Below, one piece after another: positions 63,981 to 64,000 of a DNA stretch of 64,000 nt (position 1 is the stretch's first letter; every line of letters starts with the position of its first letter). The stretch covers positions 44,869 to 108,868 of the forward strand of contig QJNS01000259.1 in NCBI GenBank assembly GCA_004154925.1. Direction: 5' to 3'. The notes beneath the pieces were generated by a model. It was given only the letters and a program-made list of their open reading frames with translations, was not told the origin of the DNA and ran no database searches. The position numbers and the translations under genes are program-made. Source of the stretch: Monosporascus cannonballus. Taxonomy: Eukaryota > Ascomycota > Sordariomycetes > Xylariales.

Positions 63981-64000
63981 GGGGGGGGGGGGGGGGGGGG
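63981..64000 (+). repeat. Run of 20 G at the window edge
   Basis: The last 20 bases are G. This is not the TTAGGG fungal telomere repeat. It may be a genuine homopolymer or an artefact at a contig end or gap. Confidence 0.6.

Noticed and set aside
63981..64000. Telomere
   Set aside because: It is pure G, not TTAGGG units, and no subtelomeric repeat leads into it.
1..64000. tRNA, rRNA or CRISPR
   Set aside because: No cloverleaf with A/B boxes, no conserved rRNA words and no regularly spaced repeats were found by eye.

Overview
The window is chromosomal DNA of a filamentous ascomycete (Pezizomycotina). Four things point there: short GT-AG introns with CTAAC-type branch sites, a STAND/NLR gene of the fungal NACHT-ankyrin type, a fungal paraoxonase-like gene, and long AT-rich blocks whose remaining C and G sit mostly in CpG. 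The last feature is what repeat-induced point mutation (RIP) leaves behind. Genus cannot be read from the sequence with confidence.

Layout. 1-4.2 kb: RIP-degraded repeats with three LTR copies, a small inverted repeat and one un-RIPed short solo LTR. 4.2-5.6 kb: an island of normal base composition with an ankyrin pseudogene on the minus strand. 5.6-31.4 kb: an AT-rich desert with no believable gene, holding scattered repeat copies and an 859-bp long-inverted-repeat element at 30.07-30.92 kb. 31.44-32.68 kb: a small normal-composition island with one intact two-exon gene on the plus strand (105 aa, unknown function). 32.7-44.1 kb: nested copies of one LTR family (here LTR-A), including a 5.3-kb LTR retrotransposon (36.85-42.18 kb) whose interior is almost pure A/T. 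44.7-45.0 kb: an un-RIPed MITE-like element. 45-55.6 kb: a RIP-scarred block in which one coding track can still be followed, with Gln codons turned into stops. 55.6-60.8 kb: hairpin-bearing repeats, then a wrecked NACHT-ankyrin gene on the minus strand. 60.8-62.4 kb: an intact three-exon paraoxonase/arylesterase-like gene on the minus strand. 62.4-64 kb: normal-composition DNA without a confident gene, ending in a run of 20 G.

Only two genes look intact: the small orphan (31827-32198) and the paraoxonase-like gene (60833-62407). The two ankyrin genes are both broken and lie at opposite ends of the AT-rich tract, each next to a copy of the same short repeat. The window reads as a repeat graveyard between gene-bearing DNA, with one small live gene left inside it. 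No tRNA, rRNA, CRISPR array or telomeric repeat was seen.
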